From: UBA1447 sp964612185
GTDB taxonomy: Bacteria; Bacillota; Clostridia; Oscillospirales; Acutalibacteraceae
DNA length: 64,000 nt
Direction of reading: 5' to 3'
Assembly: GCA_964612185.1 (NCBI GenBank)
Contig: CAZTCR010000011.1
Coordinates: 1 to 64,000, forward strand
Shown here one piece after another: positions 43,946-53,441 of this stretch (position 1 is its first letter; each line of letters begins with the position of its first letter). The translations under genes were made by a program, and so were the position numbers. The notes below the pieces were generated by a model. The model was not told the DNA's origin and did no database searches. It saw only the letters and a program-made list of their open reading frames with translations.

Positions 43946-44419
43946 ATGGCGGATTATGACAGAAACGCTGCTTACGACCTTTCAAGGTTCGCGCCTGCGG
44001 AAGTAAAGACAGCGCCGGGTACCGGAATAGTCAGACGGCCGGACAGACCGGAGATTGTAAAAGAAAAAACAATGTCGGGCAGGCAACTCAGGCAAGAGCA
44101 AAATCGCAGAAAGCAACTGCTGCGGAGATCGGTTTTTGTTGGGGTGGCCTTGCTGATGCTCGCGGGACTCCGCCTGAGCGGAGAAGTTCAAGTCGCTCAA
44201 CTGGACAAAGAAATCAAGCAGCAAACCGTTCTGCTTGAAACCGCCCAAAGCGAAGGCATCCGGTTGGGGATGGATATTGAAAGAAGCTTTTCGTTTGATG
44301 AGGTGCAGCTTTTTATTGAACAAACCGGCATGCAAAAAAGCGATAGCAAGCAGGTTGTTAATCTCGACATCGAAAAGCAGGACAAAGTGGTCACTTATTT
44401 GGGCAGCGCGGCTGACTGA
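43946..44419 (+). CDS. ftsL: FtsL-like septum protein
   Basis: A 157-residue bitopic membrane protein. The basic N-terminal cytoplasmic part (to about 53) is followed by one helix (SVFVGVALLMLAGLRLSG, about 60-77) and a short extracellular coiled-coil-like part (VQVAQLDKEIKQQTVLLETA). This fits FtsL, a divisome partner of DivIC and DivIB. FtsL is too poorly conserved for certain recognition; position between rsmH and a PBP is the main evidence. ATG 43946 follows GAGAGGAG; TTG 43940 is rejected. Confidence 0.7.
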   Translation: MADYDRNAAYDLSRFAPAEVKTAPGTGIVRRPDRPEIVKEKTMSGRQLRQEQNRRKQLLRRSVFVGVALLMLAGLRLSGEVQVAQLDKEIKQQTVLLETAQSEGIRLGMDIERSFSFDEVQLFIEQTGMQKSDSKQVVNLDIEKQDKVVTYLGSAAD

Positions 44420-44486
44420 ACAGGGACAGTTGAATAACAAAGCAGCGGGGTTATTCCCCGCTTCTTAAACAAGTGAGGAGATTGAA

Positions 44487-46385
44487 ATGGGTATCAAGTC
44501 ACCCAGACAGAGACTGATCATCCGTTCAGCCACTATTTTCGGTGTGCTTGTTTTGGTGGGGTTCGGTGCCAGCTTGCGCAGCCTTGTGAGTATTCAGTTT
44601 ATTCATGGCGAGGTGTTCAGGGCCAAAGCGGAACTCAGCCAGATTGTTGACGAGAGCATCCCCGCGAAAAGGGGAACCATATACGATTGCAACGGCAGGG
44701 TGCTTGCGCAAAGCGCCTCTGTCTGGAAAATCTATATCAACCCCAAGAAAATTAACGCGCTCGAAAACGAGGGGATGCGCGAAGAACTGATCACAAAATT
44801 GTCGACCATCCTGGAAGTCGATGCGGAAAAGATACGCAAACTTACCTATCAAGACCAATCGGAATACGCCGAAGTAAAAACCAAGGTGGAGTTTGACAAG
44901 AAGGAAGAGATCGTCAAGCTTAGGGAAGAGCGGTATTATAAGAATCCGGGCAACGAGAAGGATAAGGGAACGCCCTATTCCTATGTAGTCGGAATCCGGG
45001 ATGATGAAAAAAGGTATTATCCCTACGGCAATTTTGCCTCGGGGATTATCGGGTTTTGCGGCGTGGACGGCGGCAGTTTCGGGTTGGAAAAAGCCTGCGA
45101 CACGCTTCTAAAGGGAACACCCGGCCGGATGATGACCGTTAAAAACGCCGGCAACGATACCATACCCTTTCAGCTGGAAACTGTTCATCCCGTTCAACAA
45201 GGCGCGAACCTGATGCTCACGATTGACGAGCATATTCAGAATTACCTGCAAAGCGATTTGGATGAGGCGTTGGTGTCAACGCAATGCAAGGGCGCTTACG
45301 GCATTGTCATGGATGTAAAAACGGGTGCTGTATTGGCTATGGCCGGTGCGCCGGGGTATGATTTGAATGAGCCTGAAACACTGACAAACAAGGCACTTGA
45401 AGAGCAAATCAAGCAAATACCGGACCCGGACGAACGCGCGGTTCAGCAAAACGCAGCCTGTTTTGCGCAGTGGACGGATTACTGTACGCAAAAAACTTAC
45501 GAGCCGGGTTCCGTGTTCAAATTATTCGTTGCGGCAGCCGCGATGGAAGAAAAAGCGTGGTCGATGACAGAAAGCTATACCTGCACCGGCAGCATCAGAA
45601 TCAAAGACAGGACAATTGCGTGCCATGTACACGGCGGCCACGGCACCCAAAATCTGCCGCAGGCGTTGGTTAATTCGTGCAACCCGTTTTTTGTAACAAT
45701 CGGGCAACGCCTTGGTGTTGACAGATTTTATAAGTATTTCGAAGCTTTCGGTTTTACGGAGAAAACAGGAATCGAAATTGATGAAACGGCACCGGTTAAA
45801 GGCAATACTTACCATATCAAAGAAAAAATGAGTTCGATTGAGCTTGCCAGCTCTTCATTCGGCCAGTCATTCGAAGTAACGCCTTTGCAGATGATTACCG
45901 CCGTATCCGCCATCGCGAATGGCGGCAAATTGATGAAACCGTATCTTGTTGCAAAACAGCTTGATGACGCGGGCAACATCGTTTCTGTCAGCGAGCCGTA
46001 TGTTCGCCGCCAAGTCATTTCCGCAACAACAGCGGCAACCCTTTCGGATATGATGGTAGATGTTGTTGACCAAAGCCCCGTCGGTAAAGCGAATGTGCCC
46101 GGTTACAGAGTTGCGGGCAAATCGGGTACTGCCGAAAAACTTGGTATAAAAGGCTCTTATGTTGCTTCCTTTAGCAGTTTCGCGCCGGCGGAGGATCCGA
46201 AAATTGCCGTACTGATTCTTGTTGATGAACCGGTCGGCCAAATTTACGGCGGCTGGGTTGCGGCCCCTATCTCTGCGGACATTATAGGGAAGATATTGAA
46301 ATACATGAATGTAGAACCTAAATATACTGCGAAAGACCTTGCCGAAATCAAGAGGGAGTCCGAGACTGTTGCAGCAGTCAATTAG
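44487..46385 (+). CDS. Class B penicillin-binding protein (FtsI/SpoVD-like)
   Basis: A 632-residue septal transpeptidase. One N-terminal membrane helix (about 14-33), a PBP dimerisation domain starting SIPAKRGTIYDCNGRVLA, and a transpeptidase domain with S342 in EPGSVFK (SxxK), SCN in VNSCNPF (about 393) and K545 in AGKSGTA (KTG-box as KSG). No PASTA domains follow, so it is nearer to PBP2B/FtsI without PASTA than to SpoVD. It sits in the mraW-ftsL-ftsI order of the division cluster. AGTGAGGAG precedes the ATG. Confidence 0.9.
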   Translation: MGIKSPRQRLIIRSATIFGVLVLVGFGASLRSLVSIQFIHGEVFRAKAELSQIVDESIPAKRGTIYDCNGRVLAQSASVWKIYINPKKINALENEGMREELITKLSTILEVDAEKIRKLTYQDQSEYAEVKTKVEFDKKEEIVKLREERYYKNPGNEKDKGTPYSYVVGIRDDEKRYYPYGNFASGIIGFCGVDGGSFGLEKACDTLLKGTPGRMMTVKNAGNDTIPFQLETVHPVQQGANLMLTIDEHIQNYLQSDLDEALVSTQCKGAYGIVMDVKTGAVLAMAGAPGYDLNEPETLTNKALEEQIKQIPDPDERAVQQNAACFAQWTDYCTQKTYEPGSVFKLFVAAAAMEEKAWSMTESYTCTGSIRIKDRTIACHVHGGHGTQNLPQALVNSCNPFFVTIGQRLGVDRFYKYFEAFGFTEKTGIEIDETAPVKGNTYHIKEKMSSIELASSSFGQSFEVTPLQMITAVSAIANGGKLMKPYLVAKQLDDAGNIVSVSEPYVRRQVISATTAATLSDMMVDVVDQSPVGKANVPGYRVAGKSGTAEKLGIKGSYVASFSSFAPAEDPKIAVLILVDEPVGQIYGGWVAAPISADIIGKILKYMNVEPKYTAKDLAEIKRESETVAAVN

Positions 46386-46447
46386 AACAGCCGATATCAA
46401 AGCAGAGGGCACATACCGTCGTATATCAATACGGGGAGGCAGTACAG

Positions 46448-47425
46448 ATGAAACTTTCATTCTTGCTGCAAAATGTAAAGACACTGTCCGGTTATACGGA
46501 TAGGGATATAGAAACGATTACCTGCGACACGCGCGGGGTAACACCGGGGAGTCTTTTTGTCTGCGTGACCGGCACCGGGCATGGGGATCAAACGGCGGCG
46601 AAGGCTTCTGTTGCCGCAGGCGCGGCGGCTGTCCTTACCCAACGAGACGCGGGTATTGAAAACCAGATTCTTGTGGAAGACGCCGGGGAGGCGTTCGCGC
46701 TCGTTTGTGCCGCGTATTTCGGTCATCCGGCACAAAGATTGAAGCTGGTGGGTGTTTGCGGTATGAACGGAAAAGCCGCGGCAGCTTATGCACTAAAAGA
46801 AATTTTTGACAGCGCCGGGATGAAAACGGGATTAACCGGCAGTTTGCAAAACAATACAATATCCGATTCATTCGAGTTGCATCGTCAGTTTGCCGAAATG
46901 GTTGCGGCGGGGTGTGAATACGGTGTGATGACGGTTTCTTCCCCGGTGATTGAACAAAAAATCATTGCAGGCCTCCGGTTTGAAGCGGCTGTATTTACAG
47001 GTTCGGCAAAGGGTGATTTGAATTGTCCCGATGATGATAAACGCAAAGCCGCATGCAGTAAATTATTTGAACAGTCCGCACTGGCCGTCATCAACAAGGA
47101 TGACAGCGCGGCGGACTGCTTCTTGAGCAGCAACATCCGCCATTGCGTAACTTATTCCGTCAAAACAGATTTGTCTGATTACACGGCGAAAAACATTCAT
47201 ATGAAGGAATCGGGCGTTGAATATGAACTGGTCGGCAGGGGCGTCATCGGGCGGGTTCGCTTCCGGCAGCCCGGTGCTTTTTCCGTTTACAGCTCCATGG
47301 GTGCGGCTGTCTGCGCGGCGGAACTCGGCATACCTTTCCGGCAGGTAATCGAAGCACTCGCCGGTTCAACGGGCGCAGCCGGCGGACCCGAATCGGAACA
47401 AGGGATAAGTGAAGAAGCGTTCTGA
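46448..47425 (+). CDS. Truncated, degenerate MurE-like protein
   Basis: A 325-residue homologue of UDP-MurNAc-tripeptide ligase (MurE) in the normal murE position. The N-terminal UDP-binding domain is recognisable (ITCDTRGVTPGSLFVCVTGT, residues 24-43). In the central domain the ATP loop reads GMNGKAA (105-111) where MurE has GTNGKTT, and the conserved SSHAL and TNLTxDHLDxH segments appear as SSPVIE and TGSAKGDLNC. The C-terminal ligase domain (about 160 residues, with the diaminopimelate/lysine-binding motif) is missing. The frame is intact and GGGGAGG precedes the ATG, so it may still be made. It cannot be a normal ligase. A true murE must be elsewhere. Confidence 0.8.
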   Translation: MKLSFLLQNVKTLSGYTDRDIETITCDTRGVTPGSLFVCVTGTGHGDQTAAKASVAAGAAAVLTQRDAGIENQILVEDAGEAFALVCAAYFGHPAQRLKLVGVCGMNGKAAAAYALKEIFDSAGMKTGLTGSLQNNTISDSFELHRQFAEMVAAGCEYGVMTVSSPVIEQKIIAGLRFEAAVFTGSAKGDLNCPDDDKRKAACSKLFEQSALAVINKDDSAADCFLSSNIRHCVTYSVKTDLSDYTAKNIHMKESGVEYELVGRGVIGRVRFRQPGAFSVYSSMGAAVCAAELGIPFRQVIEALAGSTGAAGGPESEQGISEEAF

Positions 47426-47468
47426 TTCATCTTGTTTGGATGAACGATAAAAAGGGCGGAGTGATTTT

Positions 47469-48833
47469 TTGAAAGCGATGGCGTTGGCGGAAATCGCCCT
47501 GGCGACAGGCACAACAAATCAAACAAATCCGATTGTTACAGCCATTTGTACGGACACCAGGAAACTGCAGCCCGGCTGCCTTTTTGTCGCCCTGAAGGGG
47601 GACAACTTTGACGGCCACGCGTTTACCCGCGGCGCGCTCGAACAAGGGGCGGCGGCGGTTTTGTGCGAGCGGGCAACAGGCTGCGGGGAGCAAGAAATTC
47701 TGGTGCCGGATACGCATGCCGCCCTGCTGAGTCTTGCGGCTTATTACCGCCGGCAGTTTAAACTGTTGATGATCGGCATCACCGGCAGTGTTGGCAAGAC
47801 GACCACGAAGGAAATGACGGCGGCGGTATTGTCAACAAAGTATAAAACACTCAAAAACACAGGCAACCTGAATAATGAAATCGGGCTGCCGATGACCATA
47901 TTTGACCTGGATGAAAGCTTCGAAGCGGCAGTGCTCGAAATGGGGATGAGCGGGCTGGGCGAAGTGTCGCGCCTTTCGCGGGTGTGCGCGCCGGACATGA
48001 GCATCATCACCAACATCGGTGTATCCCATATTGAAAAGCTGGGAACAAAAGAGAACATTCTGCAGGCAAAGCTGGAAATTATCGATGGCATGGAAGCCGG
48101 TGCGCCGCTTCTCCTTAACGGGGATGACGCGTTTTTACGCCGGGCGGACACCGCCGGGCATCCTGTGACCTATTTTGGGATTGAAAACGAACACAGCCAA
48201 TTCCGGGGAGCGCTCGCGCCCAAAAGCGGCAGCGCGGCATCCTTCACGGTTGAACACGATGGGCATTTGCAGCGGATTGTTCTGCCCGCGGTTGGCAAAC
48301 ACAATGTATACAACGCGCTTGCCGCCTACTCTGTGGGGATATTAAACGGAGTCACGCCGGAGCATGCCGCGGCCGCACTGGCTGAATATACGCCTGCCGG
48401 GATGCGCCAGCGCATCCGGCACTTCGACGGCATGGCTTTCATTGAGGACTGCTATAACGCCAGCCCAGATTCGCTTAAAGCCGCTCTCGGTGTTCTTGCG
48501 GAAATGCAGGCGCAAAGGCGAATTGCTGTGCTCGGGGATATGCTCGAACTCGGCAGTTATGCCCGGCAGGCACATGAGGAAGCGGGCGGGTTTGCAGCGT
48601 CAAAAGGGATTAGTGTTCTGCTGACTTACGGCGAGCATTCCCGGCATACCGCGCGCAAAGCAAAGGAGTGCGGTATCGGCACGGTTCTGTCTTATGATTC
48701 TAAAAGTGAGCTCGCCGGGGCGCTTTGTACCATTTTATCACCGGGGGACGCCGTATTATTTAAGGCCAGCAGGGGGATGGGGCTCGAGGATGTCATCGAC
48801 ATCGTCTACAGGGAGCTGAAAGCGAATGGGTAA
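47469..48833 (+). CDS. murF: UDP-MurNAc-tripeptide-D-alanyl-D-alanine ligase
   Basis: A 454-residue ATP-dependent ligase adding D-Ala-D-Ala to the peptidoglycan precursor. Domains in order: UDP-binding N-terminus (CTDTRKLQPGCLFVALKG), central P-loop GITGSVGKTTT (103-113) with TKEM, ISNIGVSHIEKLG-like sequence, and the C-terminal ligase domain (DCYNASPDSLKAAL and LGDMLELGSYA). The start is TTG 47469 with GGCGGAG at about 8 bases. The end overlaps mraY by 8 bases. Confidence 0.95.
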   Translation: MKAMALAEIALATGTTNQTNPIVTAICTDTRKLQPGCLFVALKGDNFDGHAFTRGALEQGAAAVLCERATGCGEQEILVPDTHAALLSLAAYYRRQFKLLMIGITGSVGKTTTKEMTAAVLSTKYKTLKNTGNLNNEIGLPMTIFDLDESFEAAVLEMGMSGLGEVSRLSRVCAPDMSIITNIGVSHIEKLGTKENILQAKLEIIDGMEAGAPLLLNGDDAFLRRADTAGHPVTYFGIENEHSQFRGALAPKSGSAASFTVEHDGHLQRIVLPAVGKHNVYNALAAYSVGILNGVTPEHAAAALAEYTPAGMRQRIRHFDGMAFIEDCYNASPDSLKAALGVLAEMQAQRRIAVLGDMLELGSYARQAHEEAGGFAASKGISVLLTYGEHSRHTARKAKECGIGTVLSYDSKSELAGALCTILSPGDAVLFKASRGMGLEDVIDIVYRELKANG

Positions 48834-49857
48834 CATCATACCTATTGTCATCGCGGCCGCCGCAGGGTTCTGCCTGACCGTTTTGCTGGGGTTCCTTTTC
48901 ATTCCGTGGCTGCATAAATTGATGTTCGGGCAGCTTCTTGCGGATATCAGTCCCAATCGGCACAAACACAAGCAAGGCACACCGACAATGGGCGGTATGA
49001 TGTTTATCATCGGCACCGCTGCTGCCATCACCACCGGTGTCGTTACGGCAAAAATAGCGGGTGTTGATATTGTTGCAGGGGATTCGATTGTGCCCGCGGA
49101 GATGAAAACAAAATTCTGGAGCGGGCTGTTCATGGCGCTGAGTTTCGCGCTGGTCGGCTTAACGGACGATTATATCAAAGGGGTTAAAAAGCGCAGCATT
49201 GGTTTGACAACCAAGCAAAGATCATTGCTGCAGTTTATCATCTGTTTGGTGTATCTGAGCAGCCTTCATATGGGGATGGGCGGCACGCCGCATATGTTCG
49301 TCCCGTTTTTGGGCAATATCGATATGGGGCTGCCTTATTGGCTGTTCGGCGTATGTGTTATCTACGGGTCCGTAAATGCCGTTCGTATGACGGACGCAAT
49401 GGACGGGCTTTGCTCAAGCGTTACGCTGACAGCGGCAGTGGCGCTTGGGATTATCACCGCCATGCGGGGGTTGTTCGGGGTCAGCCTTGCGGCCGCCGCG
49501 CTTGCGGGCGGCTGCGGCGGATTTTTGGTTTGGAACCGCAAACCCGCCAAGGTCACCATGGGTGACACAGGCTCCTTTTTCCTGGGTGGTATGCTGGTTG
49601 CCCTCGCATATGCGCTGGGGAGTCCCGTCATTCTTTTACCGGTTGGGTTGGTTTATGTGATCGAGGCAATGTCGAGCCTCGCGCAAATCGGTTATTTCAA
49701 AGCGAACGAAGGAAAAAGAATTCTAAAAACAACGCCGATTCACCATCATTTTGAGAAGAACGGCTGGAACGAAAAAAAGATTGTCGCGGTTTTCACACTC
49801 GTTAACATCGCCGGCTGCGCCGCCGGTATCGCGCTGATGGCGTACGGCGGACAATAG
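48826..49857 (+). CDS. mraY: Phospho-MurNAc-pentapeptide transferase
   Basis: A 343-residue membrane enzyme forming lipid I from UDP-MurNAc-pentapeptide and undecaprenyl phosphate. About ten hydrophobic helices. Family motifs: HKQGTPTMGGMMFI (residues about 47-60), LTDDYIKG (catalytic Asp pair), NAVRMTDAMDGLCS, GDTGSFFLGG and TTPIHHHFE. Start overlaps murF. The D-D and D-G residues are intact. Confidence 0.96.
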   Translation: MGNIIPIVIAAAAGFCLTVLLGFLFIPWLHKLMFGQLLADISPNRHKHKQGTPTMGGMMFIIGTAAAITTGVVTAKIAGVDIVAGDSIVPAEMKTKFWSGLFMALSFALVGLTDDYIKGVKKRSIGLTTKQRSLLQFIICLVYLSSLHMGMGGTPHMFVPFLGNIDMGLPYWLFGVCVIYGSVNAVRMTDAMDGLCSSVTLTAAVALGIITAMRGLFGVSLAAAALAGGCGGFLVWNRKPAKVTMGDTGSFFLGGMLVALAYALGSPVILLPVGLVYVIEAMSSLAQIGYFKANEGKRILKTTPIHHHFEKNGWNEKKIVAVFTLVNIAGCAAGIALMAYGGQ

Positions 49858-49889
49858 ACCGGCAACATGAAAAAACGGAGGCAGCCCCC

Positions 49890-51221
49890 ATGAATGAAAG
49901 ACAGCAAAGCAACCGGCTCCCGAACAAACAAATGACGATGAATGCCCCCGAAACAACAGCAGGTGAAAAGTTTTGGGACTATTTCGCGTTTTTAAAAAGA
50001 TCGCCGAAACATTGGTTTGTAAAAGGTGAGTCTGATTTAATCTTCTTTATCGCCGTGTTTTTTTTGCTCTGCTTCGGCCTCGTAATGGTCTTTTCATCGA
50101 GCTATATCATAGCGCTCAACGATTCCGTCGATGCAAAAAACAACCCTTACCACTATTTTGTCAGGCAACTTGCATTTTCTGCCTTCGGGCTTTTTGTCCT
50201 CTACATGTTTTCAAAATTAAGGCCGGAGTTTATCCGGGAGTTTTCTGTCCTCATACTGATTGTGTCGGTAGTGCTGCTGATAGTGGTGCTGTTCCACCAT
50301 ACGACGCTGCCGGGCAGAGAGGGAATAAAACGCTTTATTCCGGTTCCGGTCATCCGTCAGATCCAACCGTCGGAAATCGCGAAACTCGGGCTCGTCATGT
50401 TTATGGCCTGGAGTATGGAACGCAATTTTAAACTGCTCGCGCGCAAGTCCGTTTATCTGTTTCCATATATTGCGCTGATTATCCTGTTCATCGGATTGGT
50501 TTACTTGGAGCATCATCTTTCCGGCACCATTTTGATGCTCTGCCTCGGTATTGCCATGCTGTTCCTCAGCGGGGCGAAAATGCGCTGGTTTTTGCTTTTC
50601 GGCACAGTTGCGGTGGTTGGTATCGCGGTTGGCATTTATTGCTTTTGGCTCATTGCCAACAAACCGGAGGAAGCTGCCCGCTTCCTGCCCGAACGGTTTG
50701 TTAACTGGGGCAGGCACCCGGATGACGCGCCTTACACCATTGTGCGGGTTATTGCCTGGCTTAACAAGGATTTCCAACCCCTGGGCGCGCGTTGGCAGAC
50801 AAACAATTCCCTGTATGCCATCGCGTCCGGCGGGTTGTTCGGCAAGGGTATCGGCAATTCGCTGCAAAAGCATTTATACTTGTCCGAAGCGCAAAACGAT
50901 TTTATTTTTTCGATTATCTGCGAAGAACTCGGCTTTATCGGCGCGCTGTTTGTGATAGCGCTTTTCGGTGTCCTCATTTGGCGGGGCTTTATCATCGCGA
51001 AAAAAGCGAAGGACCGTTTCAGCAGTCTGCTGGTAATGGGCATCGTTTTTCAGGTGGGGTTACAGGCGGCTATTCACATCGCAGTTGTAACGGATACCAT
51101 CCCCAACACCGGCATCGGTTTACCGTTCATCAGTTACGGCGGAACCTCCTTGATTATTTTGCTGGCGGAAATGGGCATGGTGCTTTCCGTTTCACGAACG
51201 GCGAAGATGAAAAAGATGTGA
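49890..51221 (+). CDS. ftsW: FtsW/SpoVE-type peptidoglycan polymerase
   Basis: A 443-residue SEDS protein, the glycosyltransferase that polymerises lipid II at the septum with its PBP partner. A polar 45-residue N-terminal cytoplasmic stretch precedes ten or so helices. Seen: RFIPVPVIRQIQPSEIAKL (residues about 150-170, with the conserved QPSE), RVIAWLNKDFQPLGARWQTNNSLYAIASGG and TDTIPNTGIGLPFISYGGTS near the end. Position in the cluster argues for FtsW/SpoVE rather than RodA. Confidence 0.9.
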   Translation: MNERQQSNRLPNKQMTMNAPETTAGEKFWDYFAFLKRSPKHWFVKGESDLIFFIAVFFLLCFGLVMVFSSSYIIALNDSVDAKNNPYHYFVRQLAFSAFGLFVLYMFSKLRPEFIREFSVLILIVSVVLLIVVLFHHTTLPGREGIKRFIPVPVIRQIQPSEIAKLGLVMFMAWSMERNFKLLARKSVYLFPYIALIILFIGLVYLEHHLSGTILMLCLGIAMLFLSGAKMRWFLLFGTVAVVGIAVGIYCFWLIANKPEEAARFLPERFVNWGRHPDDAPYTIVRVIAWLNKDFQPLGARWQTNNSLYAIASGGLFGKGIGNSLQKHLYLSEAQNDFIFSIICEELGFIGALFVIALFGVLIWRGFIIAKKAKDRFSSLLVMGIVFQVGLQAAIHIAVVTDTIPNTGIGLPFISYGGTSLIILLAEMGMVLSVSRTAKMKKM

Positions 51222-51243
51222 CGAATGAAAGGGCGGTGGAGAT

Positions 51244-52380
51244 GTGCTGAACAACAAACGGATTTTGTTTGCGACCGGCGGGACCGGCGGGCATATCAAT
51301 CCGGCGCTTGCCGTTGCCGGTCTTATACGGGAAACCTGCCCGGGGGCAGAAATTCTGTTCGTCGGCACACCGGATAAAATTGAGGCGCGCCTGGTTCCGG
51401 CGGCGGGCTTTGAACTCAAGACAATTGACATTACGGGCTTCCTTCGCACCTTCAACCTGACCGGATTGAAACGGAATATCACAACCTTCAGTAAACTTTT
51501 TAAAGCCTCTTCACAGGCAAAGCAAATTCTGCGGGATTTTAAACCCGACGCGGTTATCGGCATGGGCGGGTATGTGAGCGGACCGGTATTGCGCATGGCT
51601 CAAAAGATGAATATTCCGACAGCTATCCACGAACAAAACGCCTATCCCGGAGTGGCCAACAAAGCACTTGCAAAAAAAGCCGATTGCATTATGCTCACGG
51701 TCGAAAAGGCAGGCGAGCACCTCAAATCAAAAGTGCCGTTTGTCTTAACCGGTCTGCCCATCAGGGGCGACATTATCGGCGCGGACAGAGAAAAGAGCCG
51801 TATGGAACTTGGGCTTGACAGCCGGCCGCTGGTGTTGTCCATGGGCGGAAGTTTGGGGGCTGGTGAAATCAACAAGGCTGTGGCTGAATTGATCGCTGCA
51901 AAATATGCGGCGGCTGACTGCTATTTTTTGCATGCAACCGGCCAAAGTAATGTGTCCGTGGCAGACATTCTCCGGAACCGGGGCATTGATTTAGACAAAG
52001 AAAAACATATCATGATCAGAACCTACATCAACGACATGGAGCGCTGCCTGAGCGCCGCAGACCTGCTCATCAGCCGCGCGGGCGCGAGTTCGCTGAGTGA
52101 AATCCAGGCCATGGGCAAGCCGTCCATTCTCATCCCTTCCCCGAATGTGGCCGAAAACCATCAGTTCCATAACGCCATGGCGCTGGTTGAAAAAGATGCC
52201 GCAGTAATCATCCAGGAAAAGGAACTGACCGGTGAGCGCCTGACGCAGGAAGTTGACCGGTTGCTGAACAACCCCGCGCGCATGGCGGAAATCGGCGCGA
52301 ACGCGAAAAAAATGGCTGTTTATGACGCCGCGCAGCGAATCGTGGAGTGTATTGACAAGATGGTCAACAGAAAAACATAA
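51244..52380 (+). CDS. murG: MurG glycosyltransferase
   Basis: A 378-residue GT28-family enzyme making lipid II from lipid I. The N-terminal glycine loop is FATGGTGGHINPALA (residues 9-23), and further motifs are DVVIGMGGYVSGP-like (AVIGMGGYVSGP), MGGSLGA, and RAGASSLSEIQAMGKPSILIPSPN (UDP-GlcNAc site). Start is GTG 51244 with GGTGGAG just upstream. Located between ftsW and ftsQ as in Bacillus. Confidence 0.96.
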   Translation: MLNNKRILFATGGTGGHINPALAVAGLIRETCPGAEILFVGTPDKIEARLVPAAGFELKTIDITGFLRTFNLTGLKRNITTFSKLFKASSQAKQILRDFKPDAVIGMGGYVSGPVLRMAQKMNIPTAIHEQNAYPGVANKALAKKADCIMLTVEKAGEHLKSKVPFVLTGLPIRGDIIGADREKSRMELGLDSRPLVLSMGGSLGAGEINKAVAELIAAKYAAADCYFLHATGQSNVSVADILRNRGIDLDKEKHIMIRTYINDMERCLSAADLLISRAGASSLSEIQAMGKPSILIPSPNVAENHQFHNAMALVEKDAAVIIQEKELTGERLTQEVDRLLNNPARMAEIGANAKKMAVYDAAQRIVECIDKMVNRKT

Positions 52381-52468
52381 GGCGCGGCGGGTTTAGCGAA
52401 CGGTTATTGCATTAATATGCCATTGTTTACCGCTGTTGGTAACAACCCGAAAGAAAGGAACTTTTGCC

Positions 52469-53350
52469 ATGGCGACAACGCGCAATATTCAAACCGACCG
52501 GAGTAACCGGCCGCAAATGTCGGCCGGTGAGCGGGAGCGTTTGAATGCAAAAAAGCGTAAACGCAGGAAAAGGCGGCGTGTTTTTCTCTTCTGCGTATCG
52601 GCTATACTTCTGGTCGCGTTGCTCGCGGGGTTGACTTACGGTTTTATCACTGTTTTCAAGGTCACCGCATACCAGGTGGACGGCACCGCGCGTTATACGC
52701 CTGAACAGGTTTTTGAAGCATCCGGGCTGGAACTGGGGAAGAACCTGTTCTTCAGCAGCATCGGTGAGGCTGAAGAACAACTGGAAGTGATGCTGCCATA
52801 CATCGGGAGCGCCGAAATAAAGCGCAAGTTGCCGGGGACATTCCTCTGCGCGATAACGGAAACACAGGCAGCGGTCTACACCCCGGACGGCGAAGGGTTT
52901 ATGCTCATCGATAAAAACGGAAAAATACTTGAAAGAGCAGTTGCAGCCCCGCAAACCGGCATACCGCTGCTTTCGTGCCCCGAACCGGTTAAAAAGGATA
53001 TCGGCCTCGTTGTTGAGTTTCAAAAGCCCCAAGACGCTTTTGAAAATCCGCTGGATACATACAAAAAACTGCTCGCGGCAATTGAAACCAGCTCGATGGC
53101 AGACATTACCCATGTGGACATGGCAAACCCGCTGGATGTATGGCTGGTTTATCAGGACAGAATCAAAATGCATCTGGGTACACCCGCACAACTTGAAAGC
53201 AGGCTGAAGTTTGCCGTAACGGTGATTGAACGCGAAAATGTCATCTCACCTGTCCAGCACGGCCAAATTGACTTAACCATACTCAAGACCGCGTATTTCA
53301 GACCGGAAACGGAGAGCACAACAATAAATCCGCCAAATTTTGAAAATTAA
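52469..53350 (+). CDS. ftsQ: Cell division protein DivIB/FtsQ
   Basis: A 293-residue bitopic protein. The N-terminal basic cytoplasmic tail (KKRKRRKRRRVF, about 27-38) is followed by one helix (LFCVSAILLVALLAGLTYGFI, about 39-59, given here in part) and a POTRA domain opening FKVTAYQVDGTARYTPEQV, then a beta domain. This is the standard FtsQ/DivIB plan. ATG 52469 follows AAGAAAGGA; an in-frame start at 52436 is rejected. It precedes ftsZ by 91 A+T-rich bases; ftsA is absent. Confidence 0.88.
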   Translation: MATTRNIQTDRSNRPQMSAGERERLNAKKRKRRKRRRVFLFCVSAILLVALLAGLTYGFITVFKVTAYQVDGTARYTPEQVFEASGLELGKNLFFSSIGEAEEQLEVMLPYIGSAEIKRKLPGTFLCAITETQAAVYTPDGEGFMLIDKNGKILERAVAAPQTGIPLLSCPEPVKKDIGLVVEFQKPQDAFENPLDTYKKLLAAIETSSMADITHVDMANPLDVWLVYQDRIKMHLGTPAQLESRLKFAVTVIERENVISPVQHGQIDLTILKTAYFRPETESTTINPPNFEN

Positions 53351-53441
53351 CTTGTATTTCATATTAATACATGATAATATAAATTCGATAATTTTTACCG
53401 AATAATTGAGTATTGTCATATAGATTTGGGAGGATTGAGCA

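Noticed and set aside
46448..47425. Frameshift hiding the MurE C-terminal domain downstream
   Set aside because: Only 43 bases separate it from murF and no frame there encodes ligase-domain motifs, so the domain is truly absent.
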